From the NCBI GenBank assembly GCA_947652115.1, contig OX393561.1:40062421-40126420 (forward strand): a stretch of DNA of 64,000 nt, given 5' to 3'. The DNA comes from Blastomussa wellsi. Lineage: Eukaryota > Cnidaria > Anthozoa > Scleractinia > Plerogyridae. The first letter of the stretch is position 1. Every line of letters starts with the position of its first letter. Position numbers and translations under genes: made by a program. Below, piece by piece: positions 12,296 to 24,479 of the stretch. A model generated the notes under the pieces. It was given only the letters and a program-made list of their open reading frames with translations. It was not told where the DNA came from and searched no databases.

Positions 12296-12897
12296 TTATA
12301 TAGCCTAACCAACAACGATGATATAACAGTTGAGAGGTTGGAGCACAGGCTTACCATCCTCTGTTTAACAATCCTCGGCAGCATTATTTCTGAAATCAGT
12401 TCTTCACTGATTCCTATTGTAAATATTTAAAATTCCTACAATCGGCTTTTAAAACTGTGTATTTGAAATAAAATGATACCGAAATGTTTTCGCGTCTTTT
12501 AATTTTATTTTTATATTCCTTGGTCATGCATATATTCACAGGGAAAAATATTGGTAGTGATTTTCTATTTTCAGCTTTCATTGAAAGTTATTAGCGTTTA
12601 AGGGCGCAAAAATTTGTCATGCCAGAATTGAAATCTTCAATCTTTACTTCTAAAGCTTGTTTGAGCATAACAATCTAGGATACGCCTAGTTTGCCTCCCT
12701 GCTGTTTCAGCTCATGAAATTCTCTATCCGTCTGAATTCTTAGATTAAGCAATAGCTACAATTATGGTAATTTTAATCGCCTTCGGCACGGGCCAGCCAT
12801 GACACTGCACGCTGAAACTAAAAACAGAATGAAGTGCAATAAATTTTTCTCGCCTCACTGCAGCTCTTTGAACGGAATTTTTTCACCTACTACATTA
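12296..12897. other. intergenic, nothing recognised
   Basis: AT-rich DNA with no supported exon or repeat. Confidence 0.4.
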
Positions 12898-13019
12898 AGG
12901 CCCGGTTAAAACGTCTAACTTTACATGTTCCGAATCTAATGCAAATGAGAAAAATCTATTGTTCTCCCTCGTTTGCATTAGATTCGGCACATGTAAAGTT
13001 CGACGTTTGAACCGGGCCT
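12898..13019. mobile_element. short palindromic MITE, TA-flanked
   Basis: The left arm AGGCCCGGTTAAAACGTC and on through CTTTACATGTTCCGAATC pairs with the right arm GATTCGGCACATGTAAAG and on to GACGTTTGAACCGGGCC. The arms are about 50 bp. TA is present next to both ends, as expected of Tc1/mariner-type insertion. There is no coding content. Confidence 0.75.
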
Positions 13020-13720
13020 AAGATTCTTCATGACTTTTGGTACTGCCTTTATTTGGTCGAACTCGTGGAACACAGTAATTTCGCGAAAAAAAACACGCAT
13101 GGTTATTTTTTTCTTTATGCGAAATATTCATCAGGTTAATAATGGTCATGCGAAGGCAATCTGTTCTGTCACGAAACAAAGTTGTGAGGGTTTTTCGTTA
13201 GATATATATTTAAAAAATTGTACTTTCTTTTTCGACAAATAAATACGGCTGGTTGGCTGGCATCGAAACATATTGACAATCTAAATGTGCAAAACGTTTG
13301 TGCCACGTGATTCGAATCACGTGCAGTTACTGATAACTTTTTCATTAATATTTCGCGCATTGTCGTTTACAGTCGTTGCACGTTGTGGATATTTTTTACA
13401 TACTGGTCTGTCACCCGCGACCTTAATAAACACACAAGGAATGCAACATCGACATCGAAGAATCGGGTACCGCCTCCAGAATGTAGCCGAAAAATATATT
13501 TTTTCTACTCGCTTTCAGCTCCCAGTCCTTGAGAGAGCAGTCATCGAAATATAGTCTGGCCTAAATTTGAGACCGTTTACTTCGCGGGTTGTTTTATAAA
13601 ACTAACTTGAATATCAAATTTGGTCGTAAGGTTGCCGATTTACTACGATCTTTACCACCAACCGGGACAATTTATGCAATTTTTACTGAAATTGGGCAAA
13701 ATTACAACCTGCGCCCTCCT

Positions 13721-14050
13721 TAAGGCTGGTTCTCACTAGCGCATAAGCATTAGCACAAGCATAAGCAAGTGAGAACACCCGCGACATAAGCATAAGGACA
13801 TACGCACGCGCAGAATACATTTTTTGACGCAATACTCGATACCAGGTCTCCTCGATGTTTAGAAACAAGATGGCTGACGTCAACAGATGTCATAGCGTCC
13901 GCCACTTTGCTTGTGATAATTTCCGCAAAAGTCTGGGTCAAAGTGACATGTGCTTGGTTGAAAAGATTGAGCTTATGCTTATGCTTATGTCGGCCCCGTT
14001 CTCACTTGTGAAAACTGCGACATAAGCATAAGCGTAAGAACAAGCCGACA
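13721..14050. mobile_element. GCATAAG-rich element, copy 1
   Basis: It begins TAAGGCTGGTTCTCACTAG and carries several GCATAAGC or ACATAAGC hexamer-like repeats, with a unique middle (AATACATTTTTTGACGCAAT, then CAGGTCTCCTCGATGTTTAG). The same middle occurs inverted in the next element (14051-14353). The right end is irregular, rich in CATAAGC, and abuts the second element directly. Confidence 0.65.
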
Positions 14051-14353
14051 TAAAGGCCGGCTCTCACTAGGGCATAAGCACAAGCATAAGCAAGTGAGAA
14101 CACTCGCGAGATAAGCATAAGGATAAGCATAAGAAAAACGAACATGTTTGTTTTTCGTAAAAGGGCGGACGCTGTGACATCTGTAGACGTCAGTCATCTT
14201 GTTTTTAAACATAGAGGAGACCTGGTATCGAGTATTGCGTCAAAAAATGTATTCTGCGCGTGCGTATGTCTTTATGCTTATGTCGCGGGTGTTCTCACTT
14301 TCTTATGCTTGTGCTTATGCTTATGCTTATGCGCTTGTGAGAACCGGCCTTTA
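14051..14353. mobile_element. GCATAAG-rich element, copy 2 (inverted)
   Basis: The ends are inverted repeats: TAAAGGCCGGCTCTCAC at the left and GTGAGAACCGGCCTTTA at the right, about 303 bp in all. Arrays of GCATAAGCA/TGCTTATGC lie inside both ends. The centre is the reverse complement of the centre of copy 1, so two family members sit in opposite orientation back to back. Open frames seen here merely translate the arrays (CLCLCL or YAYAY-type). Confidence 0.75.
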
Positions 14354-15902
14354 GAAAGCAAAACGTGTTCCACTACAAAACGCCCTCCGGGGGTGGGGGG
14401 GGGGGGGCAATAGCGCCGAAGACAGCGAGATGTTGAAAATCCATTTTTAATCGTTATTGTTTAAATTTGTTGAGTGCACTACCGAATATATATATATAAA
14501 AAGCCGTTTGGTTCATGAAAAATCTGTTAACTGTTTTGGCTACCCTTTTGGGGTATTTTGTCGTGGAACACCTTTAGCCTTCTCGGGAGAGCAAAGGCAG
14601 CAGTTTGATTAGTTTCAGTGAAATTGCATAAATTGTCCCGGCTGGTGGTACAGATCCGCATACATAGTAAATCGGCAAATTTACGACCTATTTTCATATT
14701 CCAGCTAGTTTTATAAAACAACACACGAAGTGGGTCTTGAATCTTTCTTCTTGATCGGTCTCAAATTTAGGTCAGACTATAGTTCGATGTCTCCTGAGAA
14801 CTGGGAGCAAAGAAGTTTCGGAGGCGGTACCCGATGTTGAACGCCTTGTGTTTATTAATATTCTTACATGAGACAAAAACTAAACTCATAAAAGCAACTC
14901 TGGTGCGCCATAAATCGCCGAAAAAACCGCGTAGAAACAAAATTAACAACGCGCAAACATTTCTATAGGATTTTATTTCAAATACACGGTAGTAAAAGCC
15001 AATTTTAGGAAGCTTAAATATTTACAATAACAATTAGTGTAGAAGTGATTTGAATAATAATGTTGCTGAGGCTGTGACCACACAAACAGAGGACACAATG
15101 GGAAACATTTACAACTTGGTTTTCTTCGTCAAATATTTAAATAACGTCATCACTATATCACATTCCATCGTCCCTTGTTATACTATCACAGCTTTCAATA
15201 TTGTCACATTATAATTTTCAAAGTTCATCTGGTATCTGTGAAAAAAGAAATAAAATAACAAAAAAAGTATGGAGAAATGAATTTTTTGTTACGATCTTAA
15301 CTGGACTTTAAAAAAAGCAGCTGGCTTTAAAAGACCCCTAATCATTGGTACCAAACGCTTAGACCGTTTGTAAAAAAATAAGGCTGCAAGTGATCTCAAA
15401 GGACGAATTCAATTTCAATATGAAAAATCATGTTTTAAACAGTATATATTGATATATTTTGGTATTTACTGGTACAGCCGTCATTATCTTGGTTTCAAAT
15501 ATCTAGCTAACATCTGTACCACCTTTTCAAACATCCTCGTTAACCTTTAATAGTTTTACTAGAGGCCATATAAAATTTGCAACAGCAGCACAGCCAATAA
15601 TCTGAAACGCATCATTTTAAAACGGCGTGCAAGGCACATTACGCGATTCAATTTTGTAATACACACTTGTAAGTGCAAGATTATATTTTCCTGGATGACC
15701 TGAACCAGAATGTGGCATTCGGTCACCTCATGAAGTCGCAACTTTTTGCTTCTCATGGTTTTCATTTTCTTTTTGTTTATAACAACTGAGAATAACAAAG
15801 ATTTCACTTCGAGATGTATTTGGCGTAATTCCTTCCTTCTCACAAGGAAAGGGACAAACAGTGAAGTGGACAGTTGGGAAAACAGACATGAAAACGGCTT
15901 AC
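14354..15902. other. intergenic; G-run near 14391-14407, otherwise nothing supported
   Basis: A run of guanines follows the GCATAAG element. The remainder is AT-rich. Minus-strand open frames around 15559-15760 could contain the next exon of the candidate gene at 15903-16405, but no convincing acceptor was found. Confidence 0.35.
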
Positions 15903-16153
15903 CCATGGTATTCTTCGCCATTCATACGCATAGTTTCCTTGGTCATGGTGATTTTGGCCTTGGTTATCTTGGCTATGGCTGTTCTGGTCATGGTTGTTTT
16001 GGCCATGGTTATCAGTGTTTTGACCATGCTGGTCTTGTCCTTGGTTGTCACTGTTTATGAAGTAACCAAACATGGGAAATAGATACCTCAACATTAAAAT
16101 AGCAGATGAGGCGTTCAAGCTGCAAAAGCTTAAATAGAATAAAAGCAAAAAGC
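15903..16153 (-). CDS. candidate exon: membrane segment plus Gln/Asn/His-rich repeats
   Basis: Minus strand. A pyrimidine-rich acceptor (TTTGTTTTTAG) precedes 251 nt open in one frame. It encodes a hydrophobic stretch (FLLLFYLSFCSLNASSAI), then MFGYFINSDNQGQDQHGQ and about five degenerate repeats of an NHGQN/NHDQN type, ending YEWRRIPW. A strong donor, GG followed by GTAAGC, closes it. It begins with two bases of a split codon, which matches the phase left by the exon at 16329-16405. The repeats resemble low-complexity secreted or membrane-anchored proteins; the family is unknown. Confidence 0.4.
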
Positions 16154-16328
16154 CTAAAAACAAATCTTATTTTCCCGAAGCTTTCGGTGTTCAGGCCTCA
16201 AGGATACTTAGTACTATGATTTTAAGTATACTATTCTTGTTTGTTTTAGTCGAAATGTTGAAATGCTTGCCCTCCACCAAACCAAAAGTACTTGGTATTG
16301 CAATATATATATCTTGTAATTAAGTTAC

Positions 16329-16405
16329 CTGCTATAAGTGGAGTAAACAAATTCTGAGTGTATTGACCCCCTGACGTAGGCCTCCTGTATGTATCGTAGG
16401 TGGAG
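16329..16405 (-). CDS. candidate exon upstream of the Gln/Asn/His-rich exon
   Basis: Minus strand. The acceptor TTTCTTGTCTTTACAG precedes 77 nt encoding STYDTYRRPTSGGQYTQN and LFTPLIA, closed by GCAG with a GTAACT donor. It ends with one base of a split codon, compatible with the next exon at 16153. The two exons share phase and orientation and are separated by a 175-bp intron, so they probably belong to one gene. No start or end exon was found. Confidence 0.4.
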
Positions 16406-17339
16406 CTGTAAAGACAAGAAAGACAGGACAAGACATTTCGTACTGTACAATTGCATGATATAATTATAATATAATTATGATTATAATTATATAAATTAAA
16501 AATACATAGAGTTTCTGATCATCCAAAAAAACTATTATTAACTGACAAAAACATATTTTTGTCAGTAAAGGAGCTCGTAGTTAACTAGATTGTAATTTAA
16601 TTAGATTATAAGTTAACTAGATTATATCAAAAGTGTGATTAAGAATGATAAATGAATTTTCCCTGGTTTAACAGGCTAATGTTATTTGAAATGCTAAATG
16701 CTAGGTTTAGTGTTGTTGCAGCTAAAGATGAACAACCAATGCAGCTGTAAGCGATTGTCTTTTGTTTAGCAAGCTAGCTAACATTTTAACATTTTCATAA
16801 AATTAAAGAATCAGATTCCTTAACATATTTTTGAGACATAGTAAGGTCATTCCCCCGAAATAGAACTGACAAAAGATTTGTGTTCAAACTTTGTCTGTTG
16901 GTTGTTAATCTAGAGGGAATTTAAATTTTGTAATAAAAGGGGGATTCCCCATATACGTGTAGGAGTAGGAGCACATAACCACATAATTTCTTAAAATATC
17001 AGCTTCAGCAACGTTATTATTTGAATCGTTCACGCCATGTCTTGCGGGAGGAGAAAAAAAATAGGGAGAAAGCAAAACAAGAAATATAACTATAGCTCTA
17101 CTGTATTGACTTTAAGGAACAATTTAATCTATGTTTCATCATAAAACACACATTTCCAGTCGACCGTGATTCGAAATACACATTGTATTGAAGAACGAGA
17201 AATGTTTGCGGTATTTGGCCTTTTTGTCCACGGTATATTCTTAAAGAACGAGGCATGCACGCACAGTGTGTTATTGATTGGTTATGTTGGTTGTTACTTG
17301 GCACTAAAAAGACACCTGCCCTAGAATAAAATAATATCA
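16406..17339. other. intergenic; short AT-palindromic tract near 16455-16495
   Basis: A TAATTATAATATAATTATGA-type tract lies at 16455-16495. The remainder is AT-rich without a supported gene. Confidence 0.4.
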
Positions 17340-17830
17340 AAATATAGAATAGAATATCGGAATATCAGAATAGCAAAATAGCAGACTAATATCAGATATC
17401 AAAATATCATGATAACATTAAAATATCAAGATATATCAAGATATGATACAGATATCTGAATATCAAAATAGCAGGATAATATCAAAATAGCAAATTATCA
17501 TTATAATATCAAAATATGAAGATATGATGAAGATGACGGAATATCAGAATAGCATGATAATATCAAAATATCAAGATATCATGAAGATGAAGGAATATCA
17601 AAATATCATGAAAATATAAAATTATCATGATTACATGTATATCAAAATATCATATTATCATGATAATACCAAAATATTCCTGATATTTGGATAGTCTGTA
17701 ACATGATACTATCAAAATATCAAATTATCATGATAATATCAAAATATCAAACTATTCCTGATATTGGAATATTAGACTATCATGATAATATCAAAATATA
17801 AAACCATTCCTGATATGTTGATAATCTGCA
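17340..17830. repeat. AT-rich minisatellite (ATATCAAAATATCATGATA-type)
   Basis: About 490 bp are built from degenerate tandem repeats of a roughly 20-25 bp unit such as AATATCAAAATATCATGATA, with internal palindromic TATCATGATA cores. There is no coding capacity. Confidence 0.8.
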
Positions 17831-18118
17831 ATCCTACACCTTAGTGGAGTTCATATCTGTTCAATAAGTTCACGTTTCTGTCGATCATTTATTTTTCTGC
17901 AATAGAAATTTGTTTATATTCCTGTTATAGGAGAAAGGTGATTGCTAGTCTCAGAAAAAGAGATAAATATTTCACCATACTTGTTTACGATAAAACGACG
18001 ATTTATCTCTCTCTCGAGCCAAGCAGCCATTTTCTTTATGTTCGCACGCTAATGACGCAATAAATCGTGCGCAGTAAGGATGCGAAATGCAATACAGGGG
18101 AATGACCTTAAACAAATA

Positions 18119-18774
18119 GAGCGTTTTCACTCACGTGACCAAAACAATTTACAGAGCCCAGTATGGAGACGCCATATTGGTGTACCTCAGTAGAACACCA
18201 ATATGGCAGCCGGAAATAGTGTGAGGTAAAGTCTGTATACGAGCCTAGTGGCTCATCAGGCCGGGGCCTATCCCGGTTTCCTTAACATGAAGCAACAGAG
18301 AGCATTCTACTCTCCCTGGATGGGATACTTGTCCATCACAGGGTTACCCCAGCAGTGTTTTGCTGGTACCCATTTATACACCTGGGTGAAGAGAGGCACT
18401 GTGAGAGTAAAGTGTCTTAACCAAGAACACAACGCAGTACCCTGGCCAGGGTGTTTGGTTATCTAGGTGACTGATTACCTGTAATGAACAAACAAATATT
18501 TATACAAGCACTTTTCCTAATACTTAAACTTCTCAAATGGCTAAAACTCGCGAGATGAGTATGTGTTTTTCGACAAACATGATTGTAACTTTATGTCACA
18601 CACTGCCATAACTCTGAAATTCAAAATGTGCTGGTTTCCAAACGAAGGACACTAACGAGCTGAAACGTTGTACACAGATATAAATTTAGAACCTCTTATG
18701 CCTGATGAGTATAAAAAGTTTGGTGGCTCTTTGGTTTTGGATTTTAGAATTTGTGACGTCACGTGAAAACGCTC
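18119..18774. mobile_element. TA-flanked DNA element carrying a nested SINE-like insert
   Basis: The left end GAGCGTTTTCACTCACGTGAC and the right end GTCACGTGAAAACGCTC are inverted repeats. TA flanks both sides (18117-18118 and 18775-18776). It is 656 bp long and contains a short hairpin (CCAATATGGCAGC against CGCCATATTGG) near 18170-18205. A reverse-oriented SINE-like repeat occupies 18237-18465. Part of the sequence (AGCCCAGTATGGAGACGCCA) recurs in a degraded form near 36411. Confidence 0.75.
18237..18465 (-). mobile_element. SINE-like repeat, truncated copy (reverse)
   Basis: Read on the minus strand it contains TGTGTTCTTGGTTAAGACAC, TCACCCAGGTGTATAAATGG, GGTAACCCTGTGATGGAC and AAACCGGGATAGGCC. 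The same blocks, in the same order, occur on the plus strand at 56955-57240 and at 52848-53235. This copy lacks the tRNA-like head. Confidence 0.7.
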
Positions 18775-19635
18775 TATATGCGTGTTTAAGAAGGAGCAGA
18801 ACTGTTTGATACTGTCGTATACTTTCGACTAGGTTGGCATCTTTCATATGAAAGTCATAAATTTTGCGTAGTTTTTCATGTTGTGTTTGGAAAGATTGAG
18901 TTACCCTTGATTGCATCAACCGATTAAAAAATATAAGTTTTAAATAATAGAATATTATTATATATTTTATGGTTTTTATTTCTCTTTGTTTTTTTAACCA
19001 GTTTGACTTTTATTTTCCTTAGTCTCAAATTCATTATCAAAAAGCAAAGGAAAATACAAATGAAACTGTTTTGGGAAATTTCAAGCCAAAAATTAATTTA
19101 AACGACAAGATGTAAATATTGACATGGACTTACCAAATGTATCGCTGTCGATTCTTCTACTAGATTAAAACTGCAGATTGATAATTGTTGAAATGCATTA
19201 CAAACGTGCTTAGAGCATGGCAAATATTGATCATTGCCTAGCTGCGAGGACAATGTAGCTCATAAGAGAAAAATAAATAAATGAAGCTCAATTCATTGAT
19301 AAAATATTTAATTTCATTATTGTCAACAACAAATAAAAATGCAGTAATGGCATATACAAGGCATGTGTCATAATGTCATGTATAAGTTAGAAAATGGGTA
19401 AAATGCAAGGCTCAAGGTCAAGGTCAAGCTATTTTTATAACGTAAAACGAATGCATTACAAACTTGCTTAGAAAATAAATTATGCATTCCAGCATGATAA
19501 GTTCTAATCACTTGTTTGCTGAGAGAAAAACTGCGATAAAATATTCTTTAAAAACATTGTAAAAAGGCTAAAAAGCTCAAAAGCTAGACTACGTTTCGAC
19601 GTTTTCACAGCATCATTATCAAGTCAAAAAGTTAA

Positions 19636-20436
19636 AGTGCCTATGAAATGAAAAAATGAGCTTTTGAAAAATAAACTTATTTGAAAGACCTTAAAAAATG
19701 ATGAAAAATCGCGTTTTCCGTTTTGTGATATCTCCTCTCGTTCCAGAGATATTCAAGATTTTTGTATTATGCAAATTAGGTACTGATGATGTCATAAGGT
19801 GTGATAGTATGGGTGTAAAATCACAAAATAGAGCATATCTCTGCAAGTAATGATACAATGCAATTGGAACTTTACAAGCACATTGTACCCTACACCTCTT
19901 GATACATATTTTGATGTTGCTATGGCAACAATCTTGGTTCCAGTTTCTTTCCTCTTTAAATCGAATATTACTCATTTGTGACTGTGTAGGGAAAATGACT
20001 GATCTAAGTTAAAGCGTGCACAATGCCCATATTGCACTAGCTCTCCTCATTAACCTTTAGGAAGTGGAAGATGTTTGCTCACGATCAAATACAGGAATAA
20101 CCATTCCTGTATGTTAGAGATCACGGACCGGATGTGTTGCCATAGCAACACCAAAATATGCATCATGTGATGTATTTCTTAGGCTATAGTATGCTCACCA
20201 AGTTTTAATTTCATTGCATCATTGCTTGCAGAGATATGCTATATTTTGTGTTTTTACACCCACACGATCACATCTTATGACGTCATCAGTACCTAATTTG
20301 CATAATTCGAAAATCTTGAATATCTCTGGAATGAGAAGAGATATCACAAAAAAGGAAAACGCCATTCTTCTTCATTTGTAAAGGCCTTTCAAATAAGCTT
20401 GTTTTCAATAGCTTGTTTTTTCATTTCATAGGCACT
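19636..20436. mobile_element. 801-bp inverted-repeat element with TTAA target duplication
   Basis: TTAA at 19632-19635 and 20437-20440 flank ends reading AGTGCCTATGAAATGA and, at the right, its complement TCATTTCATAGGCACT. The inverted arms extend for more than 300 bp (for example GTTGCTATGGCAAC, TACCTAATTTGCATAAT and GAGATATGCT on each side). There is no transposase. A TTAA duplication is typical of piggyBac and Kolobok superfamilies; the AG-beginning end suits a Kolobok-like source better than piggyBac (inference). A half copy occurs at 31453-31905. Confidence 0.85.
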
Positions 20437-22146
20437 TTAAGAAATAACTAAGTTACCGACGATTTTAATTTACTGACCCATTTTCGTCGATGGAGAAACG
20501 AAATGCCATGGATGTCTGGACGTAGCTCAATCCTTGATTTTCATAGTAAAACAACACGCCAAAAATGAACGATCCTCCTTCAAAATTACGGAATATGACC
20601 AACATGTATCGGCGGAATTGCTGCAGAAGTGTAAGTTAATGTTGGCTAATTACGTTCAAGACGAAAACACGCTTTTGCATGACACACTTACCACAGTGTC
20701 TCGCGATGCGTTAGTACCTTCTGCATTCATTTTAAAACCAAGTGCCCAAGGAAATATACAAACAATGTTTTCGTCATCGAAAGACAGTTCTTGTATAGCA
20801 CATTACTCACAAAAAAATAATTTAATGTAAACTGAAGACGGGCTTTTCAAATTTTAGTCAATACGATTTGACGTCTTTTACTTTTGTGCTTTATCAAGCA
20901 ATAATGCATTATTATATTCCATGGATTATATATGTGTGGTTCGGTTCCAAATTCATTTTTCTGACTCGTGGATAGCTGTAGAGAGATCTTAAATAGGAAG
21001 AAAATTTATTTTTACTAACCGTGGTAGCAAAGCAAAGCCTCCAAGTTGCACCGCTGGCTTATTGTCTACTTCACATCGTCGAGGGAGGGCTGGGCGCGGA
21101 TTGGTGATTGGAAATCATGTGTCTGATGTAACCTGTAAGTTTGCCAAATCATTCTCAGTCTTCTCAATATGCTCGAGCACGTTGGGGTCTGTATGTTGAA
21201 AATTGTTAGTACAGGCGATCATAGTCAAAGTATCTCAATTTTTTCTTTTAAACATCCAACTGTCACCCACATCTTCACATACAAAATAACATTTTGACTT
21301 ACCATTGTAACACCATCATGCTGCTTAGTGTGTCAGTGAATGCAATTCAGGCCAATATAGATGTTGTTGAATTAGGAAAATACCAAGAATAGTAGTCATT
21401 TTCGACGCGCAGAACGTATTAGAATTGTGTGGATCAATCACAGCAGATTGTTTAACTCCTTGCCCTCCAAGTTGGAAGATGTGTACCTTTTCTCAAAACA
21501 TTGCTTTGAACGACAGGGTAAACCAATACCATGGTATAAATACGAGCACATGATGTCCCTCTTGATGCAACTTTTGAAAGTTGTAGTTCTTGCATGGAGA
21601 AGTAATAAATACGATTAGGATTGTGATCATTTCAGTATAATCAGCAAGTTAGGGCTCATTGAGAATGACGCTTGTTTGGAAACCAGACAACAATGACGTT
21701 TTTAATTCCTGAGGGGATGAAGGAGGAGCCAATTATATTGAGAGAAAAGTATATTTTAGGAAATGCTTGGCTTGCGGTCGTGTTTAGGTCAAGCCGCACC
21801 GCGGTAGCTGTTTAAGCTGTTATGGCCTAGCAGCGAATTTTAGTTTTGATTTAGCTTATCTGACATGCAGTCAATTCTGACAGGAAAGTTAATAAAATTA
21901 AGCAAACGTTTTTACAGTCAAGTGTGACATCTATAGAATATGTTTTGAGGATCTTGGTTAATAACCTTTTTAACGACCTTGTCAATCCTTGTTATTAACG
22001 GATCTGCATGAAAAGATCTTCTGGATCTACTGGGCGGTGCCAGCATCTATCTTCATTTGCACATTCTTGAATTGTCGACGGAATTTTATATTGTTCTCGT
22101 TTCTTCGCACTGTTAACTGCTGCTGGTTGTTAACAGTGTTTAGAAA
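20437..22146. other. intergenic, no supported gene
   Basis: Open frames at 20534-20830 and 21427-21618 on the plus strand have no family resemblance and no flanking splice signals that I trust. Confidence 0.4.
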
Positions 22147-22765
22147 TCAGACGTGAAAACTGCAAAGGACCGTGAACGATAATGCTGCTAGTTGACGTAG
22201 GATCTACAAGAGACGTAATCAGCCAAAAGTAAACTGTAACACACAAGGCTGATACTAGGTGAAAAAGTTTACTTTGTGAGACAACAATTCGACAAAAACC
22301 GATAAAGCGGAGCTGCAACCGTGGACAGTTGTTTCGTTCTTGTTGGAACTCGTCAGCACGGTGTAGCAATTCGAAATGAAACCGGACCAGCAAGAAGGCC
22401 AGCTCAAATAAAATGCAACAAAACCCGTGCTTTATCAAGTTCCGTACTTTGAACCTGCCCGCCCCTCGAATCACGCGCTGCCACATGACGTGCTTCAGGG
22501 AGAAAGCCGGCAAAGTCAAAATGTAGATGGATAGAACTGAACGTTAAAACGCATGGACAAAACCATTCTTAAAAGGCACAGCATATCGGATCTGTTAAGA
22601 CCTACGGCCCCATAAAATACTATTAAGCAGACGTGAAAACCGCAAAGGACCGCGAACGATAATGCTGCATGCTAGTATAGCACACGTAAGCGGATCTGCA
22701 AGAGACCTAATCAGCCAAAAATAAACTGTAACACAAACATCAAACATCGTAGTATCAGCCTTGCA
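22147..22765. repeat. direct repeat pair (~110 bp, ~480 bp apart)
   Basis: The segments beginning CAGACGTGAAAACTGCAAAG (22148) and CAGACGTGAAAACCGCAAAG (22628) both continue GACCG-GAACGATAATGCTGC, then GATCT-CAAGAGAC-TAATCAG and AAACTGTAACACA. The copies differ by small indels and substitutions. Confidence 0.65.
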
Positions 22766-23119
22766 GTGATGTTTGTGTTTAGAAGTCAACACTCGGAATA
22801 TTTATTGCGAAAGCACTTCTTGTAAAGGGTGATTTCTGGTGCTCTCTAGCAATGATTTTAATAGGCCAGAAACAAAGAGGACGTAATGTTTTGGCGCCTG
22901 AAAATAATAGTTTGATTGCACTGTAGTTAGATGAACAGTTGTTTGCCATCAATTGTTCATCAGTTTCACAAGTTGATCAATCGGCTATTTCTCTACTGAT
23001 GTCTCTAAATAATTGCATCGACTATTTATTGATTTTAAAGGTTGACTGGGAAATGGAAAAGTTCTCATAACCGTTTTTCATACGTTACCTTAGAAGAATT
23101 TGATTTTTGATCAATCCTC

Positions 23120-23254
23120 TATTTCCTCCATGAGACTTGCGCGCAGGGAATCATGGTAGTTGTATTCATCACGCGCACGACATCTTCGAGACTGGGCACG
23201 TGAAGTTGAGTACAACTACCATGATCCCCTGCGCGTAAGTCTCATGGAGGGAAT
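23120..23254. repeat. palindromic repeat with ~50-bp arms
   Basis: The left arm CTCCATGAGACTTGCGCGCA plus GGGAATCATGGTAGTTGTA pairs with the right arm TACAACTACCATGATCCCC plus TGCGCGTAAGTCTCATGGAG. It is a short non-coding hairpin element. Confidence 0.75.
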
Positions 23255-24479
23255 CGGGAACTGCATTTATTCCAAGATGATGTGGTATTTTGCTCGCATT
23301 GCCTAACTGCTCAAAATTTTTGTTAGTGTTTATACGCTATCAGTTACTGTCCTTTGACAAAATGCAAAAGTAACGGTTACAAGACGTATTACCACAAATT
23401 CTTTCATAATTATCACGTAAATTATATTACTGTTAATCCTTTGCATTTTGCCCCAACTTTTACTTTATGTCCAAAAATAAACTAAAATTGTGTAGCCTGT
23501 GTAGCTGGCGGGATTCGCGGCGAAGTGCTTTTGTTTTGGGGAGGCCGTCGTCGGAGCGGCAAAGCCGTGGAGAGATTGGCGCGCGGCTTCGCCGCTTGAC
23601 CTCGTGGGCTTCGCCCGCGAATGCTGAGTGAGTAGCTCGCACCCACAAATCCTGCCGGCTACGCAGGCTAAAATTGTGGGGAATACAAATTAAAGTAGCT
23701 TGTGTGCGCATGTAAGTGTGTCTGGCTGAGTTGTTGGGCCCGATAATGGTCAATTATAGGAGAACGTTAAGACCATTGTAGATCTGTACAGGACCGCAAA
23801 TGATCCCGACCCGCAAATGATCCCAGGACCGCAAATGATCCCCAAATTGGACCGCAAATGATCCCCGGACCGGAAATGACTCCTACAATGTGATACCGTC
23901 AAAAAAAGAATGGCGTGGACTCTACATCGAGTTTATGGAGGAATATATTTATATGTGAACCAAAGTAAAGATTAGAACATGAGAAACCCCATACAAATCT
24001 GGAAACATACCGCGTTACATGAATTTGATTATATAGCCGCAATGCAAAAATAAAAACATGAATCAAAGAGGCCTTTGGTGTCTTATATCATTAACCGCTT
24101 TGATTTTCCGGTACACTACTTGCGTCCTTAAAAAAAGAGAAAACAATATATAATTTACTTAATTTATTTGAACTATGTTTCCTTTAAAAGTTACTTTTGG
24201 AAATGTTCCATAAAATACAGTAAGCGGTTAATGATTGATGGATAGGAAAATTATGTCAGGCGTTCAAAGCACCAAAGCGATACGCACTGCGTATGAGTGG
24301 TAAATCATCATCAAGTCAGTTTTGCATTTCCGGTTGCTTTTGTAATCTAATGGCGTAAAACAAAATTCCCACAGCGCGACGTTTAAACACAAAAAAGTAA
24401 GAATAGCAAGGAAGGTTAGGTAAAGAATGGTTTCCTTCGAAAGTTTATTTATTTCTGTTGGGAAACGTACCTGCAACGG

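Noticed and set aside
13683..14413. Cys/Leu/Tyr-Ala-rich open frames
   Set aside because: They translate the GCATAAG arrays of mobile elements.
15746..16082. plus-strand frames with GHG/GYG-type or Val/Leu-rich repeats
   Set aside because: They are translations of the opposite strand of the Gln/Asn/His repeat exon, where splice sites and phase support the minus strand.
17340..17830. possible CRISPR-like array of ATATC repeats
   Set aside because: Repeats are degenerate and AT-rich without unique spacers, and the genome is eukaryotic.
22130..22519. 129-codon minus-strand frame
   Set aside because: Its 3' part is a repeat that occurs again at 22627-22765, where a similar peptide appears; likely a translated repeat.
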